The position numbers and the translations under genes were made by a program. Positions 14,073 to 26,525 of a stretch of 64,000 nt of DNA are shown here, one piece after another. The notes under the pieces are model-generated. The model was not told the origin of the DNA, searched no databases, and was given only the letters and a program-made list of their open reading frames with translations. The first letter of the stretch is position 1, and every line of letters begins with the position of its first letter. The DNA is from Chaenocephalus aceratus (taxonomy: Eukaryota > Chordata > Actinopteri > Perciformes > Channichthyidae), in the NCBI GenBank assembly GCA_023974075.1, contig CM043800.1, positions 40,054,313-40,118,312 of the forward strand, given 5' to 3'.

Positions 14073-15650
14073 CGGACATAATGTGTGTGTGCTATAAATT
14101 CAAGCGGCTCCGAGTGCCACAGAAACGGAGAGAGAAGTCTGCCTCTGTCTGGTAATAGCCTTCCACCCATACCTGGTTGTGTAAGCGACTGTAGGTCATG
14201 ATTTGAAGTGTTTTTCCAAAGTGGCACAAAGAGAGCTTTCAATCAGCGCTCCGCCTCACACACCCAGGTGGACAAACCGACACGTAGCCTTACGTCATGC
14301 AACAGTGTTGTTTTCCGGAAGTTAGCTGAGCTCTTATTTGACAGAGCGAACTCCGGGCCAGCTCTTTATGCATGCCCCCTTTTCAAAGCGCTACCATTGT
14401 GCCGCGATCTCTCTTTTTGGCAACACGAGGCCATTGTGGAGAATTGTGCGTCAGTCAAAATGAATAGAAGCCCACTGCTGACAGCGGGGAAACAATACGC
14501 GATGATTAGGAAGGGCGGCGGAGTATACATGAACGAGGTATTGAACTGGATTGCTGGCATCGAGGTGGCATGCGGGGCCCCGATGTGGACGGCCATTTTC
14601 TGCCTGTCGTTATTGATGACACAAAGACATATCAGAGGGGGTGAACTGGGACAGAGCGGCAGTCAATGCGGTCGCACAGGCGTGAAACGTGATCAGACCG
14701 GCGAGATGAATGGAGGTATTATCGTGCCAGAAATGCTAGGGAGACGGAGGCAGAAAGGGAGTGAGTGGCATTGCGCTCGTATCTTGTCACCCACTCACTT
14801 GACAATGCAGGCAGTGTGTCCTTCCCACCATAAGTGAAGCACAGTTTGCTACATATTTCACATGCATGGACATTTGTTCACGGCCCACATGCTTTAGTTG
14901 AGAGACAAAACGGTTCTCTGTATGCCAGACCAAAACAACGGGATGCTCTCGGTTAACCCGGGCCCGGTTTCAATTTGCACAACTTAAAGTAAATGCGCTG
15001 AATTAAACTCTGAACCCCGCAGTCACCTACCAGTTTAGTTCAGATTGCTATTCAGGTTTTTTATTGCACATTAACTCTGTTCCACTCCCACCACCTGTCG
15101 GCAGGAACCTCGCTTTGGCACCTGTTTTCCGTCGCTACCAAAGCAGGGAGAAAGTCAGTACCGTGCTGAGAGTATCGGCCGTCTGTTTGTTTACGTCATG
15201 CTTTTAGATTCATCTTTGGAATGTCTGTGTTCGGGTGAAAGACATTGGCGAGGAGAGGAGACGCGTCGGTCCTAGTTTTAAAATCCAGGACGACGCAGGT
15301 GTATGTTGTCCCTGAGCTCGCTGAGATGCCCCCCCGAGGACATCCCTCGTCTTTGCCCTCTGATAAACTCCAGTTGACCTCTCTCCCTGTTCACCCCGAG
15401 GGCTCCTTTCTTTGTCAGTGGCCCTTATTCGCTCCTTTCTTTCCTTTTCCTTCCTCCTCGTCTCGTGCTCTTGCTCAATGTTAAACGAGGGCACGGACAC
15501 ACTCGGATGTGCCGAGACAAATTGGCACAGAGGAGGCAGATGGCGACGGGGAGGAGACTGGTTGTCATGCCATTTGCCGCAGCGACATGAATTGATCTCC
15601 GTGCCGCAGAGCAACCACACTCGTGTAATCCTGACTCTGGTTACCCCATA

Positions 15651-15653
<3 letters not shown>
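14073..15653. other. non-coding stretch with the longest non-repeat ORF
   Basis: A 209-codon open frame runs 14208-14837 (+). It has no recognisable domain, no splice framework and no biased composition, so it is treated as chance. The 14350-14480 part is complex and non-repetitive and could be conserved non-coding DNA; this cannot be decided from one sequence. Confidence 0.4.

Positions 15654-15707
<54 letters not shown>
15654..15707. repeat. (CA)27 microsatellite
   Basis: A pure CA tract of 54 bases. Confidence 0.95.
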
Positions 15708-15710
<3 letters not shown>

Positions 15711-18032
15711 CTCTGCCACCCTACACCAGCCTTCCGTCCCCGTTAGTATCAGTGATGTGTGCAGCCGAGGCGCTTGCTAACTGTCACGGTCTCTCCACTC
15801 GGAGAGGAGGGGGACGCTGAGGGACTTTGACAGAGCTCAGACTCTGGGAGCCACGACACACCCCCTACCGCAGAGACACATACCGTCACTGATGCACTGT
15901 ACACGTTGGCAGGCTGCTCTATTTACAGAGCCGCTGTCTTAACGATGTTTACCCTGGAGACTCTGCTCCAGCTCGACTGCATTCCCCCACGGGTGTTGTG
16001 ATATTGCTACATGGCTTCTGGTAAGATCACAGTTTGTCAGACAGGACTGGCGTTCGCTCATTAGGCTGTTTCCCAGGCATGTGGAAATGTTCCCCAATTG
16101 AGTGTTTTTTTCTTTCTTCAAAGCAGCGCTGGGAAGGGATTTTAAAAATACTCCCATCTTAGCTTAAATCATGCGGGGCTGAAGCGGAGAACAGCCTCTC
16201 GGCTCGCAGGAGGTGACACACTTTAGCTAAGGGCATAAAAACAGAGTGTTACTTTATAATGTTGCTTCTCTTCCCCCTGAAGATATTCACAGGTCAGGAT
16301 GACTTGTCCTATTGCAGGAAAACAGAACACTTGAGAGGATGGATGTTCAGGTGATATCAGTTTGAAGTGTCCTCACACACCCATTTGGAAAAGTGTTTTT
16401 AGTCAACACATGCAGCTGCATATTCTTACAAATAAGTCATCTCCTTGAGACCTGGATGCTATCTACTGCCCACTCTATATATGAGATCTAATTTGGTTGA
16501 GGAATATCACATTTTTAGATGAATGAAAATAGTAAGTAGTAGACTTTACAGAGCATTCACACAAACCTAAATAACACGCTACAGGAAATGGAAAACCCCA
16601 CAAAGCACAATAAGGCCTCGTCTTTTTAAATGTCTCGTCTTAATGTCACCTGTCACTTCATGTGGTGTGTGAAAAGTCAACATTGAAATGACCATCAGCT
16701 TTGAGTAATTGGTATATGTGTGAACACTGAGGCACGATTGCTTCTGTCTGTCGCTTAAGAAAGAATCAACACCCGCAACGACTCTTTCACAGAGCACGGA
16801 AACCGGTCTCCCGAATGGAGTTAATTATAAAAATACAACATTTTAAATGGAGTAAATGCTTCAGATCCTCTTTCCACTCCACCCTGCCTTCCCTCAGTGG
16901 GCGGGGCGATGGGATAACTGCTGGCTGTAGCTCTCCTTACCTGGAACGTGACGAGATAACGTTCCCACGGTCGCTCAATATTCAGTGAACCTGCGAGCCC
17001 CGAGGAGTGGTATCGATCCGCAGATGTGATGTATTCCCTGCTTTCCTCTCAGGCATCTGCACAGTCATCTGTGTGGGAGGCCTGGTGCTACCTCGGAGAA
17101 GAACGCATAGCAACATGGAGAACACTGGGAACACAGAAAAGCACATTTCTCATATAGTTGAAGGCCTTCGAGGACCTTCCTCTCGCTGTGAACGTAATTA
17201 TTTAGTGATTGATCGGCGGTTTGCTGGTGTTCACAGTGATCCGATGAGAAGCATATCGACTGAAACACGCCTTTCAGATGAATATTTGGACTTGGAAGAA
17301 GCTTTCTGCTGACTCGCATGTTAACAGCGGATAACTATGGTCACATGGGAAAGCTGAAGTGATGCAACATCCCGGAGCAATTCAAACTCGCCATCTAAGC
17401 GAAAACATTGTGAAACCTCCCCCAGCATGCAATGTTTTATGAGATGTCCACGCGCTATTAGACAGTCTGAGCTGCTGGACAGACGCCAGGTCGGTACACC
17501 AACACACACGCATGCACTCGCGTGTCCGTGAGCACAGGCGGCAAGCTCCGAGGAGAGAGCAGCCCTCCGTTTGGGATAACAGCTCTCTCACTGTCAGCAC
17601 AAACAATCTGCAGGCCTCCCTCCCCACACACCCACCGCCATAGTGTTTGCATTCGCCAGATTCGTAGAGAAGCAAAAAGCTCCCGGGACATGGAGTGCAA
17701 AAACAAATCTGCAGCCGGGTTTAAATAAATAAGCTCCCTATAATGGCAGAGAAATCCTTTTCTAAGAGCATAACATTACGGCTGTGTGCTTTCCAGAAGG
17801 AGCGGCAACGGGCTAAATACTGGAAGACAACACTCTCGCACAAAGCCACTCCACTGCTTGCCTTCATGTGGACATTCACTACACAACTAAAGCATTTGAA
17901 AATACAATAAATAAGCAGTAATGGTGTGGTGGGACATTGGTAAGAATAAATCACGGGCAGCAGAACATCACCCCCTCTCTGTCCATGTGAAACCCACGTG
18001 AGCCAGGTTACTAACTCCACCCACACATGGTA
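15708..18032. other. non-coding stretch, nothing recognised
   Basis: Only short overlapping open frames (at most 101 codons) with no domains, and no repeats of note. Confidence 0.5.
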
Positions 18033-18280
18033 GATGGACTTTACTTATACAGCGCTTTATCCAGTCTTTTTAAGACCCCTCAAAGCGCTTTATTTCATTC
18101 GCCCTTTCACACAGAGCAGTGTGCCTCGCTCGAGGACCTCACACATCGCCATCGGGAGCAACTCAGGGTTAAGTATCTTCCCCAAAGATACATCGACATG
18201 TTGGCTGCACGGGCTGGGATCGAGCCCACGACCTTCTGGTTGAAAGACGACCGCACTCCCCCACAGCCACAGTCGCCCCA
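18033..18280 (-). mobile_element. tRNA-headed SINE-like repeat
   Basis: The reverse complement starts TGGGGCGACTGTGGCTGTGG and continues to GTGGGCTCGATCCCAGC. The spacing resembles tRNA A-box and B-box (GGNTCGANNCC) promoter blocks for RNA polymerase III. The body then reads through a recognisable fish repeat to AGCGCTGTATAAGTAAAGTC. It is a retroposed copy, not a working tRNA: the anticodon arm is not preserved. Confidence 0.6.
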
Positions 18281-19847
18281 AAAACAAACAATATACCACA
18301 TGAACAAATAAGAAAACAAATAGACCTTGCATTCTGCAGCTACGCTCCCCATAACCAGGACTAGTGTTTGCCGTATGTTCATGGGGAAACAAAAAGCTCC
18401 CACAGCATGGAGTCAAAGAAACGATATGCGGCCGCGTTTAATGAGATATTTCCATGTAACGAGAGAAATCCATGTTTAGAGCTCATAACGGCTTCGACAC
18501 CGTCAGCAGACATGGCAGCAACCCTAGCACACGCCGCTCAGCGTGCACATCTGGACCAGGAGCAGTTCAGGTGCTGTGGACGTGAGCTTTACTCTACGCT
18601 CAACACTCTGAGGCAGTGCCGGTTCGCTGCTCAGGTTTGAAACGTTTAGCCAATTTGAATAATGCGAGTGGTATCGCTGCAGGTCGAGGTGAAAGTCAGC
18701 AAGCCCTCCAAAACAAACTCCAGGCTGTTTATAATTACAATTTCAAATTAGCAAAGGTTCAACCGTTTAATACCTTTTTTATGTCTGGAACAACACGGAA
18801 AGGTCACAGAACAGCGGATCTTATTTTAGCAGGCTTAATTTATGATAATGTTCTGTGCTGTTGAATACGGTTTACTTTGAGGGCAAATTAATTCAATTAA
18901 AAAAAAAAAAAAGTTCAAATATGTACCCATTAAAGTTGTCGGTTTCCCCCTCAGACCCTCCGATGCAGTAACACGGGACAGTTGGCTGAGCTCCAGGAGA
19001 GCAGCTTGAGATGGGACGGATCTTTTATCTTCTAGCGTGTGGCGGTTTGCACTCGTCGGCTTGACACCGTTTCTCCACACGCGCTTGCCAAAGGGAAATG
19101 GTGGTATTCCTGTTTGCTGCCGGTGTAGTTACAGGTAACAAGTTCAGTTACTTAGTCGAGTCAAAATTCAAAGTCAACTTTATTGTCAACCTCAAAATAT
19201 GTTTGTGCACACAGAAACATCGAAATACTGTTTCCCACGGTCCCGAGGTCGAAAAATAACACGTTTGAACACAAGAACACTCAATAATGACAAAAAACCA
19301 TAATAACCGTTTACTTCGAGTAGGATGCATGCGACCCGCTTTATCGAATCAGTCGGAAGTCGCCACGGCTCATTTAAAAATAAACGTGGATTTGCGTAAA
19401 AAATTGTTTTTCGGGGTTTGGGTGTCGTTTGATTTTAAATAAACAAAGTCTTGGCTTTCAGAATATGAAACCTTTATTTCCAAAAGCACACGATAAATAC
19501 ATGTTTGAAGCTTGTAAAGGGAAGACGACAGCTCTCACTCGCCACCCTGCTCTTCCACAGCGCGCCCCCCCTCCCTCCGCTAAAATTATGAATGGAAGTG
19601 TATAGTAATCATAGATAACACGGCAGGGTCCAGTTTGTTTTCATCTGGTTTCAAATAAACAAAGTCTCTCAGAACGTTAAACTTGTTTCGGCAAATTCAG
19701 ATGATAAATACAGCTTTGAAGCTTCGGCATAATTACAAGCGGAGAACGGAGAAACTTGTCGTCACAGCAGGCGTAACAACAGCCGGTGTTTCTGGTGAGG
19801 GTTTTCCCTGGGAAACAAACACAATACACACACAATTACACACACAC

Positions 19848-19879
<32 letters not shown>

Positions 19880-22073
19880 GCTTCCCCCAGACCAGGAATC
19901 CAAACGAAAATATCTTCCCTCCGTAGTATTTTGATCATTTGCTGATAACCAATCAGATCGATGGATTCCAGAGAAGAGGAAACTTTGAAGGCCTTCTTCT
20001 CAAAGTGATGACTCGGTGACGGTCATTATATAATGGGACATATTTCGCTTAACATTTGGAGGTCAACCACAATCCTGATATCATTAGAACGCTAGGAATC
20101 TCCTCTTTCCAACGGTGTATACTGTACAACTCAAAAAGTGTCTTCAGGTCAATGCGACTGATTTCGATGGAGCAGGTCACATATATAAAAAAAGATGATG
20201 GGCATCGTGCAAATGAGTGCGAACTATTTCCATGGCAGCACTTGGGTGTTTCACCATTGTGTTTGCCTACAGTTGGGTTTATTCAGAAGCCATTTGAGAG
20301 CGACACAAGAGGACGATCTTTCCGAATCAGACGCCATTGTCTTCACCCAGACAGACACATGTGTAACTGGACACCATCAGATTCCAGCCGGCTCACATGG
20401 ATCAGAAATCCTCAAAGATGTGAACAAAACTTTCAAAGTTATTTTGAAAAGCGCCGTCGCAATTTGAGCCTCGCTGCAACCAACAGACGGCGGGCCGTAA
20501 GGCGAGAGCCGAAGCAAGGCTCAAAGCCTGGAGTTTTTAATGACGGAATGTGCTCCGTCATCGAGAAGGCTGATTAAAAACCCCTTTGTGTCGTGGTCTG
20601 TGCGGCACGAGCATATGGCCAAAGGGCTTAAGCACTGAGAGAAGACATCTGCAAGTTCAACTCCCTGACACAGAGGCAGGGGAATGAAATAACATGCAAG
20701 ATTAAAGTAAATCTCCTTCATTGCTCTTCCAGAGAAACGCCTCGTGCTGTGAGAGCCAGTGGGTTTTAAAGAAGCTCTTCAGTGGAACGCACTGTTTTAA
20801 GGATAGATTCACGATGTTGTCATAACACCGCCATAAGGTGCTCAAAATATCCTCATTACTGCTGGAGACACGCAGTCGCCTCTTGATTTCTGCACGGAGA
20901 GAATGTGTTTCAGAAAAAGCAAAAACACATCTTAAATATCATTTTAGATTCGAGGTCAGCCATATTTGTACGTGCGCCATCTTGGATTTATATGTATGTT
21001 TAAAGACCCATTTTTTTTATTAGCTTCCCAGTTTCTTTCAGGGGATTATTGATCTCTTCGGCAATGCAGCCATTAGTTTTGAATTTGGACGGCAGCCAGG
21101 CCACAAGCTACAGGCCATAAAAAAAAAACACAATTTATTAAATGTTCACCAAGGTTAACAGTGTGTATTAAAAAGAGCATGTGTTTACGGGTCGTTGGTG
21201 TCAAACACTTAAGCAAACATTAAAATGATAAGTTGCATACATGGTTCAGCATACGGCACATCCCAAATCCAACACAAGTTATTAAGATCTTTGCATGTTT
21301 TAGACAAACTATTACTAAATCACTTTTAAGATCAGATTGCAGCGCCACAAACACATCGATGTTCTCCAGATGCAACCAGTGTTCCTTCATGAAGCATCGA
21401 GACATAGTGTTCAACTCTACTGCAGATAATCACGGCTTACATCAAAGCAAACTGAACAAGCCGAGGTACTGTAGGAAGACAGTGTGAATGAATACGTGTA
21501 GGCAGAAATAATGGTAATGTATTCCTTTTCCGTAACCTGCACACCCCATCGCTGTCCCTCTGGATGCAAAGCGGTTTCTTTGTGTTTTTGTTCAAATTAG
21601 TTGTTGCAGATTTGTGCAGGAAATGTGCAATTGTAGGAGTCTTGTACATACACCAGAGACTTCCCTACACTCCACACTGTCTTCCCGACTACCCACCTCT
21701 CTGTTTACCTTCCTACTTATTATTCTGCCATGTCAATATATGCAGAACTGCCTGGAAGCTTGGAGCTGCTTCCTCGACTTTCTTTGATTTTTATATTGCT
21801 CCATTGTATACAGTAGCTGCTCGTTTTGAGGCGAGTATGCTGTCAATTATTGAAAGAGGATCATTCTCCATCGCCCCTCGCAGTGGTGCATCAGTACCCG
21901 ACAACACGGTGCCCGCTCCGCAGAGGCTCCAACTAAATGAAAAATATGCATCAATTGAGCGTCAAGGTCATTGTGGCGAAGCATTTCTCAAGAGGGATGA
22001 ACGTTCATCTGTGCGGTGAGCAAATAAGGCCAGGTGGCTCACTCAGGAATACTTTGACAAACCCCCGTCACCA
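18281..22073. other. non-coding stretch with small repeat fragments
   Basis: About 19155-19330 reads, on the minus strand, as a retroposon 3' end (GACAATAAAGTTGACTTTGA). A short CA tract lies at about 19840-19879. A 173-codon open frame at 20056-20577 has no domain. Nothing else was recognised. Confidence 0.45.
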
Positions 22074-22496
22074 GCGACAGAGCAAAGTAATGGTAAAAGT
22101 TACACGTCCTTTACTCAAGTAGAAGTACAGATACTCGTGTTTAAAAATACTCTGGTGAAAGTAGAAGTACTGACTAAACTTATTTACTCAAGTCAAAGTA
22201 AAGAGGCTTTGAAGTGTACTTCAGTAAAAAGTACCCATAACTAGCAGCTGCTTTAAAGAGTACCTGACCTCCCTTTATATTAATAGAACAATAAAGTCAT
22301 TGTTAGCTAATGAATGTTTCCATGCTGAACAACGGCAACATGACAACGTTTCATTGGTCCCTCTTCTTTAGAGAAGACCAGGAAGTGATGGATACACGGA
22401 TCGTGTTCCAATCAATAGGCACGCAGTGACTCTAAAGAATAATGACCACGCACCAACACACATTCAGACTAAAGGAACCAGCTGTTTGGGAAATGA

Positions 22497-23609
22497 GAGA
22501 AGTAGAAAGTACAAGTATTTGAGTTCAACATGTGAGAAGTAGAAAGTACAGGTATTTGGGTTCAACATGAGAGAAGTAGAAAGTTCAGGTATTTGAGTTC
22601 AACATGTGAGAAGTAGAAAGTACAGGTATTTGGGTTCAACATGTAAGAAGTAGAAAGTACAGGTATTTGAGTTCAACATGTAAGAAGTAGAAAGTACAGG
22701 TATTTGAGTTCAACATGTAAGAAGTAGAAAGTACAGGTATTTGGGTTCAACATGTAAGAAGTAGAAAGTACAGGTATTTGAGTTCAACATGTAAGAAGTA
22801 GAAAGTACAGGTATTTGAGTTCAACATGTAAGAAGTAGAAAGTACAGGTATTTGAGTTCAACATGTAAGAAGTAGAAAGTACAGGTATTTGAGTTCAACA
22901 TGTAAGAAGTAGAAAGTACAGGTATTTGGGTTCAACATGTAAGAAGTAGAAAGTACAGGTATTTGAGTTCAACATGTAAGAAGTAGAAAGTACAGGTATT
23001 TGGGTTCAACATGTAAGAAGTAGAAAGTACAGGTATTTGAGTTCAACATGTAAGAAGTAGAAAGTACAGGTATTTGGGTTCAACATGTAAGAAGTAGAAA
23101 GTACAGGTATTTGAGTTCAACATGTGAGAAGTAGAAAGTACAGGTATTTGGGTTCAACATGTAAGAAGTAGAAAGTACAGGTATTTGGGTTCAACATGTA
23201 AGAAGTAGAAAGTACAGGTATTTGAGTTCAACATGTAAGAAGTAGAAAGTACAGGTATTTGGGTTCAACATGTAAGAAGTAGAAAGTACAGGTATTTGAG
23301 TTCAACATGTAAGAAGTAGAAAGTACAGGTATTTGAGTTCAACATGTAAGAAGTAGAAAGTACAGGTATTTGAGTTCAACATGTAAGAAGTAGAAAGTAC
23401 AGGTATTTGAGTTCAACATGTAAGAAGTAGAAAGTACAGGTATTTGGGTTCAACATGTAAGAAGTAGAAAGTACAGGTATTTGGGTTCAACATGTAAGAA
23501 GTAGAAAGTACAGGTATTTGGGTTCAACATGTAAGAAGTAGAAAGTACAGGTATTTGGGTTCAACATGTAAGAAGTAGAAAGTACAGGTATTTGGGTTCA
23601 ACATGTGAG
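22497..23609. repeat. 37-bp minisatellite, about 30 units
   Basis: The unit starts GAAGTAGAAAGTACAGGTAT and continues TTGRGTTCAACATGTAA. Successive GAAGTAG starts are 37 bases apart (for example 22684 and 22721). The main variable site is GGG against GAG in the TTGRGTT part. Early units are more divergent and end GTGAG; the last five are all of the GGG type. The GAAGTAGAAAGTAC part resembles the AAGTAGAAGTAC blocks at the left end of the host element, so the satellite probably grew from that end sequence. Confidence 0.95.
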
Positions 23610-23610
23610 A

Positions 23611-24427
23611 ATAATAATAATAATAATAATGAGTTCCATTTATAAAGCACTTCATATTTGAATGCAAATCCCGAAGTGCTACAAGTAGTGAGCATGAACA
23701 GTATAAATAAACATTACACAATACGGTAGAATTAATTAAAAAGCAATAAAATAAATAAAAATAAAAGGGTGATAAAAAATGTCTAGGCAAAGGCTCTTTT
23801 GAAGAGATGGGTTTTGAGGCCTTTTTTAAAAGCCTCCACGGTCTGTGGTGCTCTCATTTGGTCGGGGAGAGCGTTCCACAGGCTGGGAGCAGCCGAGCAG
23901 AAGGCCCGGTCTCCCATAGTACGGAGCTTAGTCCTGGGGGGTTTGAGGAAATTGGAGTTGCTGGAACGGGTGGTCCGCAAGGAGGTAAGGGGGGTGAGGA
24001 GTTCCTTGAGGTAGGGAGGGGCAGTTCCATGGACACACTGGTGGGTGAGGACGGAGACCTTGAATTCGATCCTCAGCTCCACAGGGAGCCAGTGCAGTGC
24101 TTTAAGGATGGGGGTGATGTGATCATATTTGCGCACCCTCATCAGGATCCTAGCAGCGCTGTTCTGGATGTATTGGAGCTTCTGGATGCTTTTGTTAGGG
24201 ATCCCGATGAGGAGTGCATTGCAGTAGTCCAGCCTGGAGGAGACAAGGGCGTGGACCAGCTTTTCGGCATCAGACAGAGTGAGTGTGGGGCGGAGTCTGG
24301 CGATGTTCCTGAGGTGGTAAAAGGAGTTCTTGCACAGCTGTTTAATGTGGGGCTCAAAGGTCAGATGGGCGTCCATTTTAACACCCAGGTTGGTGACTGT
24401 TGAGGAGAGGAGAGGGTAATGTCCTGG
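23611..24427 (-). mobile_element. 5'-truncated L2-like LINE, 3' end of ORF2
   Basis: On the minus strand an open frame ending at the stop near 23783 encodes the C-terminal part of a non-LTR retrotransposon polyprotein. Visible motifs are SSRLDYCNALLIGIPNKS, QNSAARILMRV, ITPILKALHWLPV, LWNALPDQMRA and LKTHLFKRAF, typical of the L2/CR1 group after the reverse-transcriptase core. About 170 bases of 3' UTR follow, ending in a GTGCTTTATAAATGG-like tail and an (ATT)n tract (read as ATAATAAT at 23611-23630), the usual L2 end. The 5' break lies directly in the 37-bp satellite. The frame is intact over about 210 codons, so the insertion is probably not very old. The apparent N-terminus of this ORF is satellite sequence. 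Confidence 0.88.
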
Positions 24428-24656
24428 CAGAAGTAGAAAGTACAGGTATTTGGGTTCAGCATGTAAGAAGTAGAAAGTACAGGTATTTGTGTTCAACATG
24501 TGAGAAGTTGAAAGTACAGGTATTTGTGTTCAACATGTGAGAAGTAGAAAGTACAGGTATTTGTGTTCAACATGTGAGAAGTAGAAAGTACAGGTATTTG
24601 AGTTCAACATGAAAGAAGTAGAAAGTACAGGTATTTGGGTTCAACATGTAAGAAGT
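24428..24656. repeat. 37-bp minisatellite, continuation after the LINE
   Basis: About six more units of the same satellite resume at GCAGAAGTAGAAAGTAC. They include variants (TTTGTGTTC, AGTTGAAAG) not seen on the other side. Confidence 0.93.
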
Positions 24657-24762
24657 ACAATTAAAAAGTCGTCAGAAAAATAAGTAGTAAAGTACTGATA
24701 CCAGAAAAATGTACTTAAGTACAGTAACAAAGTATTTGTACTCCACTACCTGCCACCTCTGT

Positions 24763-25334
24763 GCGTGGCATCACGTTTCCGGTGTTGTTCCATGATAAGC
24801 CCCAGCAGCACATGGCTGTCTGACAGAGGTTCAGTAACAGGAGACGGATACTCATCTCTGACTATTGATTGGTCCAGACGTCCAGACGACTGTTACCGCG
24901 ACAGACTACAGACTACCTCCTCCTTCCTCCCCTGATGAAAGGAACTGTTTGAACACTTTGACAGGACATACAGTCACACAGTGCCAGAGGATAAAGGAAT
25001 ATGTGTCCTGGCTACCTACATCCTCTTGCTATCACACGTTTAAAGATACCATGCCTCCATTGTGTCGGTCACAGCAAAGGGCAGCTTAAAAAATAATCTG
25101 TTTCCACGCTCATGTGGCACAGCTTGTCCTTGTGTTTTTCCCGTGTGTGTCACTCACCTTTTGGATGCCACAGTTCAGTGGAGAACGGTGCAAAAAGAAT
25201 AGCTATAAACATAAGAAGTTGGCATAGAGGGTTGTTGTGGTGTGACTGTCAATTCGGTAAAGGTTGCTACAAAGGAAGGAAGTACTAGTTACTTTGATAT
25301 AGGACACTTTGATCATCGCTTAAACACACACAGC
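24763..25334. other. non-coding stretch, nothing recognised
   Basis: No gene or repeat was identified. Confidence 0.5.
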
Positions 25335-26525
25335 TTAAAGAGGCCCTATTATGCTTTTTGTATGTGATAGGCTAAGAGGCGGGACATCTCTCAGCGGTTG
25401 ACCAATCACAACAGTCGGCCAGCTAACCAATCAGAGCAGACTGGGCTCTGGTTTCAGACAGAGGGTGAAAGGAGGTGCTGCAGCACGAGAAAAATAAAGA
25501 GCTTATCGAACATTAAAGTATGGAGACATGTCCCAGTAGAGACACCACATACTGATATACACCTGGACATCAGCAGGAGAGGACTCTTTAAAGTAGAGAC
25601 ACTACATACTGATATACACCTGAACATCAGCAGGAGAGGACTCTTTAAAGTAGAGACACTACATACTGATATACACCTGAACATCAGCAGGAGAGGACCC
25701 TTTAAAGTAGAGACACTACATACTGATATACACCTGAACATCATCAGGAGAGGACTCTTTAAAGTAGAGACACTACATACTGATATACACCTGAACATCA
25801 GCAGGAGAGGACTCTTTAAAGTAGAGACACTACATACTGATATACACCTGGACATCAGCAGGAGAGGACCCTTTAAAGTAGAGACACTACATACTGATAT
25901 ACACCTGAACATCAGCAGGAGAGGACTCTTTAAAGTAGAGACACTACATACTGATATACACCTGAACATCAGCAGGAGAGGACTCTTTAAAGTAGAGACA
26001 CTACATACTGATATACACCTGGACATCAGCAGGAGAGGACCCTTTAAAGTAGAGACACTACATACTGATACACCTGAACATCAGCAGGAGAGGACTCTTT
26101 AAAGTAGAGACACTACATACTGATATACACCTGAACATCAGCAGGAGAGGACTCTTTAAAGTAGAGACACTACATACTGATATACACCTGAACATCAGCA
26201 GGAGAGGACTCTTTAAAGTAGAGACACTACATACTGATATACACCTGAACATCAGCAGGAGAGGACTCTTTAAAGTAGAGACACTACATACTGATATACA
26301 CCTGAACATCAGCAGGAGAGGACTCTTTAAAGTAGAGACACTACATACTGATATACACCTGAACATCAGCAGGAGAGGACTCTTTAAAGTAGAGACACTA
26401 CATACTGATATACACCTGCACATCAGCAGGAGAGGACTCTTTAAAGTAGAGACACTACATACTGATATACACCTGAACATCAGCTGGAGAGGACTCTTTA
26501 AAGTAGAGACACTACATACTGATAT
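25335..26525 (+). mobile_element. TTAA-flanked satellite-bearing element, right end lost
   Basis: Starts TTAAAGAGGCCCTATTATGC, with TTAA at 25335-25338, then GGCTAAGAGGCGGGACATCTC, GGTTGACCAATCACAAC and GGTTTCAGACAGAGGGTGAA, and enters the 57-bp satellite at about 25530. After the last unit the sequence runs into ATGACGATATG without a right terminus. The 5' part is shorter than in the 52 kb copy because of an internal deletion between ATGCTTTTTG and TATGTGATAGG. TTAA target duplications point to the piggyBac type, but there is no transposase to confirm it. Confidence 0.8.
25530..26525. repeat. 57-bp minisatellite, array 1 (about 17 units)
   Basis: The unit can be read as CATACTGATATACACCTG, AACATCAGCAGGAGAGGA, CTCTTTAAAGTAGAGACACTA. 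Because 57 is divisible by 3 and the unit has no stop in several frames, it is open on both strands (DIHLNISRRGLFKVETLHT forward, MFRCISVCSVSTLKSPLLL reverse). These are not proteins: no start context, no conservation of reading frame across arrays, and frames break wherever a unit has an indel. Confidence 0.97.

Larger units (their letters stand above)
22074..24762. mobile_element. non-autonomous DNA element carrying a 37-bp minisatellite
   Basis: The outer parts are a mirrored pair: AGCAAAGTAATGGTAAAAGT followed by several AAGTAGAAGTAC-type blocks on the left (22080-22230), and GTACTTAAGTACAGTAACAA then GTACTCCACTACCTGCCACC and TCTG on the right (24713-24762). I recognise this CAGAGGTGG-type terminus from fish MITEs. 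Precise ends and a TSD could not be fixed. The middle is a 37-bp satellite interrupted by a LINE fragment. Confidence 0.6.

Noticed and set aside
14208..14837. 209-codon open frame on the + strand
   Set aside because: No domain, no splice context, ordinary composition and an overlapping frame on the other strand. The length is within chance for 64 kb of moderate GC.
18033..18280. tRNA gene on the minus strand (also 30389-30570 and 43466-43690)
   Set aside because: Only the A- and B-box-like blocks are preserved; the cloverleaf is not, and each continues into a SINE body.
20056..20577. 173-codon open frame on the + strand
   Set aside because: No recognisable motif; it overlaps another frame and lies in featureless DNA.
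22497..23609. Possible CRISPR-like array
   Set aside because: The 37-bp units are directly joined with no unique spacers, in a fish genome; it is a minisatellite.
23807..24403. 198-codon + strand frame
   Set aside because: It is the antisense shadow of the LINE ORF2 fragment on the minus strand, which shows real retrotransposon motifs.
25398..26480. Repetitive proteins of 19-residue units (also 38472-41256 and 52260-53228)
   Set aside because: The 57-bp satellite unit is a multiple of three without stops, so both strands are open. Frames break at every indel, and the sequence lies inside a transposon family.
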